A DNA stretch of 64,000 nucleotides from positions 3,348,001 through 3,412,000 of the forward strand of contig JAWQEG010000486.1 in the NCBI GenBank assembly GCA_033782935.1. The letters are read 5' to 3'. A program made the translations under genes and the position numbers. This DNA is from Petrolisthes cinctipes (lineage: Eukaryota > Arthropoda > Malacostraca > Decapoda > Porcellanidae). Below the pieces are notes generated by a model. It ran no database searches. It worked only from the letters and a program-made list of their open reading frames with translations, and was not told the origin of the DNA. Each line of letters begins with the position of its first letter. The first letter of the stretch is position 1. Below are positions 1 to 12,616 of this stretch, piece after piece.

Positions 1-1324
1 GCATGTTATGAGCCTATATTTTGAAAACATTCTAGCACTGACTAGACATGTACAGATCGCTTCTGGGACCCAAAATTATCGAATTTTCGGGTGTTTTGAG
101 GTTGAATTTGAGATATAAACATGTGCAGAAGATGCATACACATGTTGACTTTGTGTACCTAAAATATCGATTTTCAGCATGTTTTGGGCCTGCATCTGAG
201 TAGGCATGTACAGATCGCTTCTGGGACCCCAAAATATCGAATTTTCGGGTGTTTGGAGCCTGAATTTGAGATATAAACGGGTACAGAAGATGCATGCACA
301 TATCGACTTTTGGGCACCTAAAAAATCGATTTTCAGTATGTTTTGGGCCTGTATTTTGAAAATACTCTAACACGGAGTAGGCATGTACAGTTCGCTTCTG
401 GGACCCCAAAATATCGAATTTTCGGGTGTTTTGGGCCTGAATTTGAGATATCGACTTTGGGCCCCTAAAATATCGATTATTAGCATGTTTTGGGCCTATA
501 TTTTGAAAATATTCTAGCACTAAGTAGACATGTAAAGATCACTTCAGGGACCCCAAAATATCGAATTTTCGGGTGTTTTGAGCCTGAATTTGAGATATAA
601 ACGGGTACAGAAGATGCATGCACATATCGACTTTTGGGCACCTAAAATATCGATTTTGAGCATGTTTTGGGTCTGTATCTTGAAAACATTCTATCTAGGA
701 GTAGGGATGTACAGGTCGCTTCTAGGACCCAAAAATACCGAATTTTCGGGTGTTTTGAGCCTAAATTCAAGAAATAAACAGGTCCAGAAGATGCATGCAC
801 ATATTGACTTTAGGCACCTAAAATATCGATTTTCAGGATGTTTTGGGCCTGTATTTTGAAAATACTCTAACTAGGAGTAGGCATGTACAGATCGCTTCTG
901 GGACCCAAAAATATCGAATTTTCGGGTGTTTTGAGCCTGAATTTGAGATATAAACGGGTACAGAAGATGCATGCACATATCGACTTTTTGGCACCTAAAA
1001 GATCGATTTTCAGTATGTTTTGGGCCTGTATTTTGAAAATACTCTAACACGGAGTAGGCATGTACAGTTCGCTTCTGGGACCTTAAAATATCGAATTTTC
1101 GGGTGTTTTGGGTCTGAATTTGAGATATCGATTTTGGGCACCTGAAATATCGATTTTTAGCATGTTTTGTTTGGGCCTATATTTTGAAAATATTCTAGCA
1201 CTAAGTAGGCATGTACAGATCACTTCTGGGACCACAAAATATCGAATTTTCGGGTGTTTTGAGCCTGAATTTGAGATATAAACGGGTACAGAAGATGCAT
1301 GCACAAATCGACTTTTGGGCACCT

Positions 1325-1500
1325 AAAATATCGATTTTGAGCATGTTTTGGGCCTGTATTTTGAAAATACTCTAACTAGGAGTAGGCATGTACAGATCGC
1401 TTCTGGGACCCAAAAATATCGAATTTTCGGGTGTTTTGAGCCTGAATTTGAGATATAAACGGGTACAGAAGATGCATGCACATATCGACTTTGGACACTT
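1325..1500. repeat. Reference 176-bp monomer (type f) made of two 88-bp halves
   Basis: A clean example of the basic monomer. H1 is 1325-1412 and H2 is 1413-1500, each exactly 88 bp between successive AAAAT cores. Aligned without gaps the halves match at 57 of 88 positions (hand count). The shared blocks are the core (half positions 1-10), TGTTTTG-GCCTG (20-32), GCATG-ACA (62-70) and ATCG (72-75). H1 carries a ClaI-type ATCGAT and H2 has ATCGAA at the same place. Type f is recognised by ACTCTAACTAGGAGTAGGC in H1 and GACTTTGGACACTT at the end of H2. 176 bp lies near a nucleosome repeat length; any chromatin role is inference. Confidence 0.93.
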
Positions 1501-3318
1501 AAAATATCGATTTTTAGCATGTTTTGAGCCTATATTATGAAAAAATTCTAGCACTGAGTAGGCATGTACAGATCGCTTCTGTGACCCAAAATTATCGAAT
1601 TTCCAGGTGTTTTGAGGTTGAATTTGAGATATAAACGAATGCAGAAGATGCATACCCATGTTGACTTTGGGCACCTAAAATATCGATTTTCAGCATGTTT
1701 TGGGCCTGCATCTGAGTAGGCATGTACAGATCGCTTCTGGGACCCAAAAATATCGAATTTTCGGGTGTTTGGAGCCTGAATTTGAGATATAAACGGGTAC
1801 AGAAGATACATGCACATATCGACTTTGGACACTTAAAATATCGATTTTTAGCATGTTTTGAGCCTATATTTTGAAAACATTCTAGCACTGACTAGACATG
1901 TACAGATCGCTTCTGGGACCCAAAATTATCGAATTTCCGGGTGTTTTGAGGTTGAATTTGAGATATAAACGAGTGCAGAAGATGCATACACATGTTGACT
2001 TTGGGTACCTAAAATATCGATTTTCATCATGTTTTGGGCTTGCATCTGAGTAGGCATGTACAGATCGCTTCTGGGACCCTTAAAATATCGAATTTTCGGG
2101 TGTTTGGAGCCTGAATTTGAGATATAAACGGGTACAGAAGATGCATGCACATATCGATTTTGGACACTTAAAATACCGATTTTTAGCATGTTTTGAGCCT
2201 ATTTTTTTAAAACATTCTAGCACTGACTAGACATGTACATCGCTTCTGGGACCGAAAATTATCGAATTTCCGGGGTTTTTTTAGGTTGAATTTGAGATAT
2301 AAACGAGTGAAGAAGATGCATACAGATGTTGACTTTGGGCACCTAAAATATCGATTTTTAGCATGTTTTGGGCCTGCATCTGAGTAGGCATGTACAGATC
2401 GCTTCTGGGACCCCAAAATATCGAATTTTAGGGTGTTTGGAGCCTGAATTTGAGATATAAACGGGTACAGAAGATGCATGCACATATCGACTTTTGGGCA
2501 CCTAAAAGATCGATTTTCAGTATGTTTTGGGCCTGTATTTTGAAAATACTCTAACACGGAGTAGGCATGTACAGTTCGCTTCTGGAACCCTAAAATATCG
2601 AATTTTCGGGTGTTTTGGGCCTGAATTTGAGATATCGATTTTGGGCACCTGAAATATTGATTTTTAGCATGTTTTGTTTGGGCCTATATTTTGAAAAAAT
2701 TCTAGCTCTAAGTAGGCATGTACAGATCACTTCTGGGACCACAAAATATCGAATTTTCGGGTGTTTTGAGCCTGAATTTGATATATAAACGGGTACAGAA
2801 GATGCATGCACAAATCGACTTTTGGGAACGTAAAATATCGATTTTGAGCATGTTTTGGGCCTGTATTTTGAAAATACTCTAACTAGGAGTAGGCATGTAC
2901 AGATCGCTTCTGGGACCCAAAAATATCGAATTTTCGGGTGTTTTGAGCCTGAATTTGAGATATAAACGGGTACAGAAGATGCATGCACATATCGACTTTG
3001 GACACTTAAAATATCGATTTTTAGCATGTTTTGAGCCTATTTTTTTAAAACATTCTAGCACTGACTAGACATGTACAGATCGCTTCTGGGACCCAAAATT
3101 ATCAAATTTCCGGGTGTTTTGAGGTTGAATTTGAGATATAAACGAGTGCAGAAGATGCATACACATGTTGACTTTAAGCACCTAAAATATCGATTTTCAG
3201 CATGTTTTGGGCCTGCATCTGAGTAGGCATGTACAGATCGCTTCTTGGACCCCAAAATATCGAATTTTCGGGTGTTTGGAGCCTGAATTTGAGATATAAA
3301 CGGGTACAGAAGATGCAT

Positions 3319-3330
3319 GCACCTAAAAAA
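3319..3330. repeat. Truncated b monomer: 18-bp deletion at a GCAC microhomology
   Basis: The H2 end reads GATGCATGCACCTAAAA instead of GCAC, then ATATCGACTTTTGG, then GCACCT. One GCAC and the 14 bp between the two GCAC copies are gone, leaving one GCAC at 3319-3322. The same junction is present 5735 bp downstream at 9054-9057, so it predates the block duplication. Confidence 0.82.
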
Positions 3331-3647
3331 TCGATTTTCAGTATGTTTTGGGCCTGTATTTTGAAAATACTCTAACACGGAGTAGGCATGTACAATTTGC
3401 TTCTGGGACACCAAAATATCGAATTTTCGGGTGTTTTGGGCCTTAATTTGATATATCGATTTTGGGCACCTAAAATATCGATTATTAGCATGTTTTGGGC
3501 CTATATTTTGAAAATATTCTAGCACTAAGTAGGCATGTAAAGATCACTTCTGGGACCCCAAAATATCGAATTTTCGGGTGTTTTGAGCCTGAATTTGAGA
3601 TATAAACGGGTACAGATGATGCATGCACATATCGACTTTGGACACTT

Positions 3648-3813
3648 AAAATATCGATTTTTAGCATGGTTTGAGCCTATATTTTGAAAAAATTCTAGCA
3701 CTGTACAGATCGCTTCTGGGACCAAAAAATATCGAATTTTCGGGTGTTTTGAGGTTGAATTTGGGATATAAACGGGTACAGAAGATGCATGCACATATCG
3801 ACTTTTTGGCACC
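3648..3813. repeat. Type g monomer: H1 of 78 bp (10-bp deletion) with ATGGTTTGAG
   Basis: H1 measures 78 bp core to core because AGTAGGCATG is missing: it reads GCACTGTACAGATCGC instead of GCACTG, AGTAGGCATG, TACAG. It also has GCATGGTTTGAG where other monomers have GCATGTTTTG, and an H2 with GTTGAATTTGGGATATAAAC. The marker GCATGGTTTGAG begins at 3664, 9399, 20477, 22812, 40422, 46803, 47646 and 57229. At most of these sites g follows a d monomer whose H2 ends with CAGATGATGCATGC, so d-g is a linked module that has moved as a unit. Confidence 0.82.
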
Positions 3814-5831
3814 TAAAATATCGATTTTGAGCATGTTTTTTATCTGTATCTTGAAAACATTCTAACTAGGAGTAGGGATGTACAGATCGCTTCTAGGACC
3901 CAAAAATACCGAATTTTCGGGTGTTTTGAGCCTGAATTTGATATATAAACAGGTACAGAAGATGCATGCACATATTGACTTTGGGCTCCTAAAATATCGA
4001 TTTTTAGCATGTTTTGGGCCTGTATTTTGAAAATACTCTAACTAGGAGTAGGGATGTACAGATCGCTTCTAGGACTCAAAAATACCGAATTTTCGGGTGT
4101 TTTGAGATTGAATTTGAGATATAAACAGGTACAGAAGATGCATGCACATATTGAGTTTGGGCACCTAAAATATCGATTTTCAGCATGTTTTGGGCCTGTA
4201 TTTTGAAAATACTCTAACTAGGAGTAGGCATGTACAGATCGCTTCTGGGACCCAAAAATATCGAATTTTCGGGTGTTTTGAGCCTGAATTTGAGATATAA
4301 ACGGGTACAGAAGATGCATGCACATATCGACTTTGGACACTTAAAATATCGATTTTTAGCATGTTTTGAGCCTATATTATGAAAAAATTCTAGCACTGAG
4401 TAGGCATGTACAGATCGCTTCTGTGACCCAAAATTGTCGAATTTCCGGGTGTTTTGAGGTTGAATTTGAGATATAAACGAGTGCAGAAGATGCATACCCA
4501 TGTTGACTTTGGGCACCTAAAATATCGATTTTCAGCATGTTTTGGGCCTGCATCTGAGTAGGCATGTACAGATCGCTTCTGGGACCCCAAAATATCGAAT
4601 TTTCGGGTGTTTGGAGCCTGAATTTGAGATATAAACGGGTACAGAAGATGCATGCACATATCGACTTTGGACACTTAAAATATCGATTTTTAGCATGTTT
4701 TGAGCCTATTTTTATAAAACATTCTAGCACTGACTTGACATGTACAGATCGCTTATGGGACCCAAAATTATCGAATTTCCGGGTGTTTTGAGGTTGAATT
4801 TGAGATATAAACGAGTGCAGAAGATGAATACACATGTTGACTTTGGGTACCTAAAATATCGATTTTCAGCATGTTTTGGGCTTGCATCTGAGTAGGCATG
4901 TACAGATCGCTTCTGGGACCCTTAAAATATCGAATTTTCGGGTGTTTGGAGCCTGTATTTGAGATATAAACGGGTACAGAAGATGCATGCACATATCGAC
5001 TTTGGACACTTAAAATATAGATTTTTAGCATGTTTTGAGCCTATTATTTTAAAAAAATTCTCGCACTGACTAGACATGTACAGATCGCTTCTGGGACCCA
5101 AAATTATCGAATTTCCGGGTTTTTTTGAGGTTGAATTTGAGATATAAACGAGTGAAGAAGATGCATACACATGTTGACTTTGGGCACCTAAAATATCGAT
5201 TTTTAGCATGTTTTGGGCCTGCATCTGAGTAGGCATGTACGGATCGCTTCTGGGACCCCAAAATATCGAATTTTCGGGTGTTTGGAGCCTGAATTTGAGA
5301 TATAAACGGGTACAGAAGATGCATGCACATATCGACTTTTGGGCACCCAAAAGATCGATTTTCAGTATGTTTTGGGCCTGTATTTTGAAAATGCTCTAAC
5401 ACGGAGTAGGCATGTACAGTTCGCTTCTGGGACCCTAAAATATCGAATTTTCGGGTGTTTTGGGCCTGAATTTGAGATATCGATTTAGGGCACCTGAAAT
5501 ATCGATTTTTAGCATGTTTTGATTGGGCCTATATTTTGAAAATATTCTAGCACTAAGTAGGCATGTGCAGATCACTTCTGGGACCACAAAATATCGAATT
5601 TTCGGGTGTTTTGAGCCTGAATTTGAGATATAAACGGGTACAGAAGATGCATGCACAAATCGACTTTTGGGCACCTAAAATATCGATTTTGAGCATGTTT
5701 TGGGCCTGTATTTTGAAAATACTCTAACTAGGAGTAGGCATGTACAGATCGCTTCTAGGACCCAAAAATATCGAATTTTCGGGTGTTTTGAGCCTGAATT
5801 TGAGATATAAACGGGTACAGAAGATGCATGC

Positions 5832-5945
5832 ACATATATCGATTTTTAGCATGTTTTGAGCCTATATTTTGAAAACATTCTAGCACTGACATATATCGAT
5901 TTTTAGCATGTTATGAGCCTATATTTTGAAAACATTCTAGCACTG
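5832..5945. repeat. 57-bp tandem duplication of a truncated monomer at the super-repeat junction
   Basis: Two units, 5832-5888 and 5889-5945, each start ACATATATCGATTTTTAGC and end in CATTCTAGCACTG. An f-type H2 ends abruptly at GCATGCAC and joins ATATATCG instead of ATATCGACTTTGG. The second unit has ATGTTATGAG where the first has ATGTTTTGAG and runs on into the a monomer that opens the super-repeat. This breaks the 88-bp phase and makes a useful boundary marker. Confidence 0.88.
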
Positions 5946-8900
5946 ACTTGACATGTACAGAACGCTTCTGGGACCCAAAATTATCGAATTTTCGGGTGTT
6001 TTGAGGTTGAATTTGAGATATAAACATGTGCAGAAGATGCATACACATGTTGACTTTGTGTACCTAAAATATCGATTTTCAGCATGTTTTGGGCCTGCAT
6101 CTGAGTAGGCATGTACAGATCGCTTCTGGGACCCCAAAATATCGAATTTTCGGGTGTTTGGAGCCTGAATTTGAGATATAAACGGGTACAGAAGATGCAT
6201 GCACATATCGACTTTTGGGCACCTAAAAAATCGATTTTCAGTATGTTTTGGGCCTGTATTTTGAAAATACTCTAACACGGAGTAGGCATGTACAGTTCGC
6301 TTCTGGGACCCCAAAATATCGAATTTTCGGGTGTTTTGGGCCTGAATTTGAGATATCGACTTTGGGCCCCTAAAATATCGATTATTAGCATGTTTTGGGC
6401 CTATATTTTGAAAATATTCTAGCACTAAGTAGGCATGTAAAGATCACTTCAGGGACCCCAAAATATCGAATTTTCGGGTGTTTTGAGCCTGAATTTGAGA
6501 TATAAACGGGTACAGAAGATGCATGCACATATCGACTTTTGGGCACCTAAAATATCGATTTTGAGCATGTTTTGGGTCTGTATCTTGAAAACATTCTATC
6601 TAGGAGTAGGGATGTACAGGTCGCTTCTAGGACCCAAAAATATCGAATTTTCGGGTGTTTTGAGCCTGAATTTGAGATATAAACGGGTACAGAAGATGCA
6701 TGCACATATCGACTTTGGACACTTAAAATATCGATTTTTAGCATGTTTTGAGCCTATATTATGAAAAAATTCTAGCACTGAGTAGGCATGTACAGATCGC
6801 TTCTGTGACCCAAAATTATCGAATTTCCAGGTGTTTTGAGGTTGAATTTGAGATATAAACGAATGCAGAAGATGCATACCCATGTTGACTTTGGGCACCT
6901 AAAATATCGATTTTCAGCATGTTTTGGGCCTGCATCTGAGTAGGCATGTACAGATCGCTTCTGGGACCCAAAAATATCGAATTTTCGGGTGTTTGGAGCC
7001 TGAATTTGAGATATAAACGGGTACAGAAGATGCATGCACATATCGACTTTTGGGCACCTAAAATATCGATTTTGAGCATGTTTTGGGTCTGTATCTTGAA
7101 AACATTCTATCTAGGAGTAGGGATGTACAGGTCGCTTCTAGGACCCAAAAATATCGAATTTTCGGGTGTTTTGAGCCTGAATTTGAGATATAAACGGGTA
7201 CAGAAGATGCATGCACATATCGACTTTGGACACTTAAAATATCGATTTTTAGCATGTTTTGAGCCTATATTATGAAAAAATTCTAGCACTGAGTAGGCAT
7301 GTACAGATCGCTTCTGTGACCCAAAATTATCGAATTTCCAGGTGTTTTGAGGTTGAATTTGAGATATAAACGAATGCAGAAGATGCATACCCATGTTGAC
7401 TTTGGGCACCTAAAATATCGATTTTCAGCATGTTTTGGGCCTGCATCTGAGTAGGCATGTACAGATCGCTTCTGGGACCCAAAAATATCGAATTTTCGGG
7501 TGTTTGGAGCCTGAATTTGAGATATAAACGGGTACAGAAGATACATGCACATATCGACTTTGGACACTTAAAATATCGATTTTTAGCATGTTTTGAGCCT
7601 ATATTTTGAAAACATTCTAGCACTGACTAGACATGTACAGATCGCTTCTGGGACCCAAAATTATCGAATTTCCGGGTGTTTTGAGGTTGAATTTGAGATA
7701 TAAACGAGTGCAGAAGATGCATACACATGTTGACTTTGGGTACCTAAAATATCGATTTTCATCATGTTTTGGGCTTGCATCTGAGTAGGCATGTACAGAT
7801 CGCTTCTGGGACCCTTAAAATATCGAATTTTCGGGTGTTTGGAGCCTGAATTTGAGATATAAACGGGTACAGAAGATGCATGCACATATCGATTTTGGAC
7901 ACTTAAAATACCGATTTTTAGCATGTTTTGAGCCTATTTTTTTAAAACATTCTAGCACTGACTAGACATGTACATCGCTTCTGGGACCGAAAATTATCGA
8001 ATTTCCGGGGTTTTTTTAGGTTGAATTTGAGATATAAACGAGTGAAGAAGATGCATACAGATGTTGACTTTGGGCACCTAAAATATCGATTTTTAGCATG
8101 TTTTGGGCCTGCATCTGAGTAGGCATGTACAGATCGCTTCTGGGACCCCAAAATATCGAATTTTAGGGTGTTTGGAGCCTGAATTTGAGATATAAACGGG
8201 TACAGAAGATGCATGCACATATCGACTTTTGGGCACCTAAAAGATCGATTTTCAGTATGTTTTGGGCCTGTATTTTGAAAATACTCTAACACGGAGTAGG
8301 CATGTACAGTTCGCTTCTGGAACCCTAAAATATCGAATTTTCGGGTGTTTTGGGCCTGAATTTGAGATATCGATTTTGGGCACCTGAAATATTGATTTTT
8401 AGCATGTTTTGTTTGGGCCTATATTTTGAAAAAATTCTAGCTCTAAGTAGGCATGTACAGATCACTTCTGGGACCACAAAATATCGAATTTTCGGGTGTT
8501 TTGAGCCTGAATTTGATATATAAACGGGTACAGAAGATGCATGCACAAATCGACTTTTGGGAACGTAAAATATCGATTTTGAGCATGTTTTGGGCCTGTA
8601 TTTTGAAAATACTCTAACTAGGAGTAGGCATGTACAGATCGCTTCTGGGACCCAAAAATATCGAATTTTCGGGTGTTTTGAGCCTGAATTTGAGATATAA
8701 ACGGGTACAGAAGATGCATGCACATATCGACTTTGGACACTTAAAATATCGATTTTTAGCATGTTTTGAGCCTATTTTTTTAAAACATTCTAGCACTGAC
8801 TAGACATGTACAGATCGCTTCTGGGACCCAAAATTATCAAATTTCCGGGTGTTTTGAGGTTGAATTTGAGATATAAACGAGTGCAGAAGATGCATACACA

Positions 8901-11640
8901 TGTTGACTTTAAGCACCTAAAATATCGATTTTCAGCATGTTTTGGGCCTGCATCTGAGTAGGCATGTACAGATCGCTTCTTGGACCCCAAAATATCGAAT
9001 TTTCGGGTGTTTGGAGCCTGAATTTGAGATATAAACGGGTACAGAAGATGCATGCACCTAAAAAATCGATTTTCAGTATGTTTTGGGCCTGTATTTTGAA
9101 AATACTCTAACACGGAGTAGGCATGTACAATTTGCTTCTGGGACACCAAAATATCGAATTTTCGGGTGTTTTGGGCCTTAATTTGATATATCGATTTTGG
9201 GCACCTAAAATATCGATTATTAGCATGTTTTGGGCCTATATTTTGAAAATATTCTAGCACTAAGTAGGCATGTAAAGATCACTTCTGGGACCCCAAAATA
9301 TCGAATTTTCGGGTGTTTTGAGCCTGAATTTGAGATATAAACGGGTACAGATGATGCATGCACATATCGACTTTGGACACTTAAAATATCGATTTTTAGC
9401 ATGGTTTGAGCCTATATTTTGAAAAAATTCTAGCACTGTACAGATCGCTTCTGGGACCAAAAAATATCGAATTTTCGGGTGTTTTGAGGTTGAATTTGGG
9501 ATATAAACGGGTACAGAAGATGCATGCACATATCGACTTTTTGGCACCTAAAATATCGATTTTGAGCATGTTTTTTATCTGTATCTTGAAAACATTCTAA
9601 CTAGGAGTAGGGATGTACAGATCGCTTCTAGGACCCAAAAATACCGAATTTTCGGGTGTTTTGAGCCTGAATTTGATATATAAACAGGTACAGAAGATGC
9701 ATGCACATATTGACTTTGGGCTCCTAAAATATCGATTTTTAGCATGTTTTGGGCCTGTATTTTGAAAATACTCTAACTAGGAGTAGGGATGTACAGATCG
9801 CTTCTAGGACTCAAAAATACCGAATTTTCGGGTGTTTTGAGATTGAATTTGAGATATAAACAGGTACAGAAGATGCATGCACATATTGAGTTTGGGCACC
9901 TAAAATATCGATTTTCAGCATGTTTTGGGCCTGTATTTTGAAAATACTCTAACTAGGAGTAGGCATGTACAGATCGCTTCTGGGACCCAAAAATATCGAA
10001 TTTTCGGGTGTTTTGAGCCTGAATTTGAGATTTAAACGGGTACAGAAGATGCATGCACATATCGACTTTGGACACTTAAAATATCGATTTTTAGCATGTT
10101 TTGAGCCTATATTATGAAAAAATTCTAGCACTGAGTAGGCATGTACAGATCGCTTCTGTGACCCAAAATTGTCGAATTTCCGGGTGTTTTGAGGTTGAAT
10201 TTGAGATATAAACGAGTGCAGAAGATGCATACCCATGTTGACTTTGGGCACCTAAAATATCGATTTTCAGCATGTTTTGGGCCTGCATCTGAGTAGGCAT
10301 GTACAGATCGCTTCTGGGACCCCAAAATATCGAATTTTCGGGTGTTTGGAGCCTGAATTTGAGATATAAACGGGTACAGAAGATGCATGCACATATCGAC
10401 TTTGGACACTTAAAATATCGATTTTTAGCATGTTTTGAGCCTATTTTTATAAAACATTCTAGCACTGACTTGACATGTACAGATCGCTTATGGGACCCAA
10501 AATTATCGAATTTCCGGGTGTTTTGAGGTTGAATTTGAGATATAAACGAGTGCAGAAGATGAATACACATGTTGACTTTGGGTACCTAAAATATCGATTT
10601 TCAGCATGTTTTGGGCTTGCATCTGAGTAGGCATGTACAGATCGCTTCTGGGACCCTTAAAATATCGAATTTTCGGGTGTTTGGAGCCTGTATTTGAGAT
10701 ATAAACGGGTACAGAAGATGCATGCACATATCGACTTTGGACACTTAAAATATAGATTTTTAGCATGTTTTGAGCCTATTATTTTAAAAAAATTCTAGCA
10801 CTGACTAGACATGTACAGATCGCTTCTGGGACCCAAAATTATCGAATTTCCGGGTTTTTTTGAGGTTGAATTTGAGATATAAACGAGTGAAGAAGATGCA
10901 TACACATGTTGACTTTGGGCACCTAAAATATCGATTTTTAGCATGTTTTGGGCCTGCATCTGAGTAGGCATGTACGGATCGCTTCTGGGACCCCAAAATA
11001 TCGAATTTTCGGGTGTTTGGAGCCTGAATTTGAGATATAAACGGGTACAGAAGATGCATGCACATATCGACTTTTGGGCACCCAAAAGATCGATTTTCAG
11101 TATGTTTTGGGCCTGTATTTTGAAAATGCTCTAACACGGAGTAGGCATGTACAGTTCGCTTCTGGGACCCTAAAATATCGAATTTTCGGGTGTTTTGGGC
11201 CTGAATTTGAGATATCGATTTAGGGCACCTGAAATATCGATTTTTAGCATGTTTTGATTGGGCCTATATTTTGAAAATATTCTAGCACTAAGTAGGCATG
11301 TGCAGATCACTTCTGGGACCACAAAATATCGAATTTTCGGGTGTTTTGAGCCTGAATTTGAGATATAAACGGGTACAGAAGATGCATGCACAAATCGACT
11401 TTTGGGCACCTAAAATATCGATTTTGAGCATGTTTTGGGCCTGTATTTTGAAAATACTCTAACTAGGAGTAGGCATGTACAGATCGCTTCTAGGACCCAA
11501 AAATATCGAATTTTCGGGTGTTTTGAGCCTGAATTTGAGATATAAACGGGTACAGAAGATGCATGCACATATATCGATTTTTAGCATGTTTTGAGCCTAT
11601 ATTTTGAAAACATTCTAGCACTGACATATATCGATTTTTA
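5906..11640. repeat. Super-repeat copy 2 (5735 bp)
   Basis: From about 7100 to 11564 this copy follows copy 1 at an offset of 5735 bp with only a handful of differences seen by eye, for example GATTTAAAC at 10029 against GATATAAAC at 4294, and TTCTAGCACTG near 10793 against TTCTCGCACTG near 5058. The first 0.7 kb follow copy 1 at an offset of 5905. The 170-bp change equals a loss of about 681 bp near 6630 plus a gain of 511 bp (separate entry). It ends in the same 57-bp truncated repeat as copy 1. Confidence 0.87.
6490..7511. repeat. 511-bp tandem duplication inside super-repeat copy 2
   Basis: Two adjacent copies, about 6490-7000 and 7001-7511, of an e/f chimera, a' and b (176+176+159 = 511 bp). 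Each contains the unusual e start (CATTCTATCTAGG and GATGTACAGGTCGC) joined to an f-type second half. Copies 1 and 3 have a single e monomer here. Edges are approximate because flanking monomers are also similar. Confidence 0.82.
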
Positions 11641-11680
11641 GCATGTTATGAGCCTATATTTTGAAAACATTCTAGCACTG
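11567..11680. repeat. Second instance of the 57-bp junction duplication
   Basis: The same two-unit structure as at 5832-5945, exactly 5735 bp downstream (11567-11623 and 11624-11680). It was therefore formed before the 5.7-kb block was duplicated and copied with it. No third instance was seen further right, which fits copy 3 being partial. Confidence 0.87.
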
Positions 11681-12616
11681 ACTTGACATGTACAGATCGC
11701 TTCTGGGACCCAAAATTATCGAATTTTCGGGTGTTTTGAGGTTGAATTTGAGATATAAACATGTGCAGAAGATGCATACACATGTTGACTTTGTGTACCT
11801 AAAATATCGATTTTCAGCATGTTTTGGGCCTGCATCTGAGTAGGCATGTACAGATCGCTTCTGGGACCCCAAAATATCGAATTTTCGGGTGTTTGGAGCC
11901 TGAATTTGAGATATAAACGGGTACAGAAGATGCATGCACATATCGACTTTTGGGCACCTAAAAAATCGATTTTCAGTATGTTTTGGGCCTGTATTTTGAA
12001 AATACTCTAACACGGAGTAGGCATGTACAGTTCGCTTCTGGGACCCCAAAATATCGAATTTTCGGGTGTTTTGGGCCTGAATTTGAGATATCGACTTTGG
12101 GCCCCTAAAATATCGATTATTAGCATGTTTTGGGCCTATATTTTGAAAATATTCTAGCACTAAGTAGGCATGTAAAGATCACTTCAGGGACCCCAAAATA
12201 TCGAATTTTCGGGTGTTTTGAGCCTGAATTTGAGATATAAACGGGTACAGAAGATGCATGCACATATCGACTTTTGGGCACCTAAAATATCGATTTTGAG
12301 CATGTTTTGGGTCTGTATCTTGAAAACATTCTATCTAGGAGTAGGGATGTACAGGTCGCTTCTAGGACCCAAAAATACCGAATTTTCGGGTGTTTTGAGC
12401 CTAAATTCAAGAAATAAACAGGTCCAGAAGATGCATGCACATATTGACTTTAGGCACCTAAAATATCGATTTTCAGGATGTTTTGGGCCTGTATTTTGAA
12501 AATACTCTAACTAGGAGTAGGCATGTACAGATCGCTTCTGGGACCCAAAAATATCGAATTTTCGGGTGTTTTGAGCCTGAATTTGAGATATAAACGGGTA
12601 CAGAAGATGCATGCAT
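11641..12616. repeat. Super-repeat copy 3, partial: one a-b-c-d-e-f set
   Basis: This block matches copy 1 from position 1 at an offset of 11640, including private variants of copy 1 such as CTAAATTCAAGAAATAAACA near 12400 (near 760 in copy 1) that copy 2 lacks. Copy 3 is therefore closer to copy 1 than to copy 2 here. After the f monomer it passes into the 1509-bp duplication. Confidence 0.82.

Larger units (their letters stand above)
1..5905. repeat. Super-repeat copy 1 (5905 bp to the equivalent point of copy 2)
   Basis: Position 1 corresponds to 5906 and 11641. Approximate monomer order by diagnostic words: a, b, c, d, e, f, c, d(TTTG), f, a', b, a, b, a, b, c, d(TTTG), f, a, b (truncated), c, d, g, e, e/f, f, a', b, a, b, a, b, c, d, f (truncated), then a 57-bp truncated piece. 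a' is an a-like type with CCTATATTATGAAAAAATTC. Against copy 3, copy 1 lacks about 670 bp around position 980-1000 (the offset changes from 11640 to 12310). Against copy 2, it holds about 681 bp that copy 2 lost and lacks a 511-bp duplication that copy 2 gained. Confidence 0.85.

Noticed and set aside
1325..1500. CENP-B box or alpha-satellite relationship (monomer length close to 171 bp)
   Set aside because: No match to the TTCG-N4-A-N2-CGGG pattern on either strand of the monomer, and no resemblance to alpha satellite. Only the length is similar.
1325..1500. Pol III promoter boxes or a tRNA-derived origin
   Set aside because: No convincing A-box or B-box spacing and no cloverleaf could be found in the monomer on either strand.
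1325..1500. Inverted repeat around ATATCGAT as a hairpin or origin element
   Set aside because: Only the inner ATCGAT is a true palindrome. The A-rich and T-rich flanks are offset, and no long stem forms.
2421..2434. Telomere-like TTTTAGGGTG
   Set aside because: A single base change in the common word TTTTCGGGTG, repeated only in the duplicated copy near 8160 and by chance near 56815. It is not a tandem telomeric repeat.
3671..3865. Plus-strand open frames in g monomers and elsewhere (also 578-859, 6946-7275, 57236-57430)
   Set aside because: They need a TTG start or sit wholly in repeat units, and arise simply because the 10-bp deletion changes the frame. No coding signal is visible.
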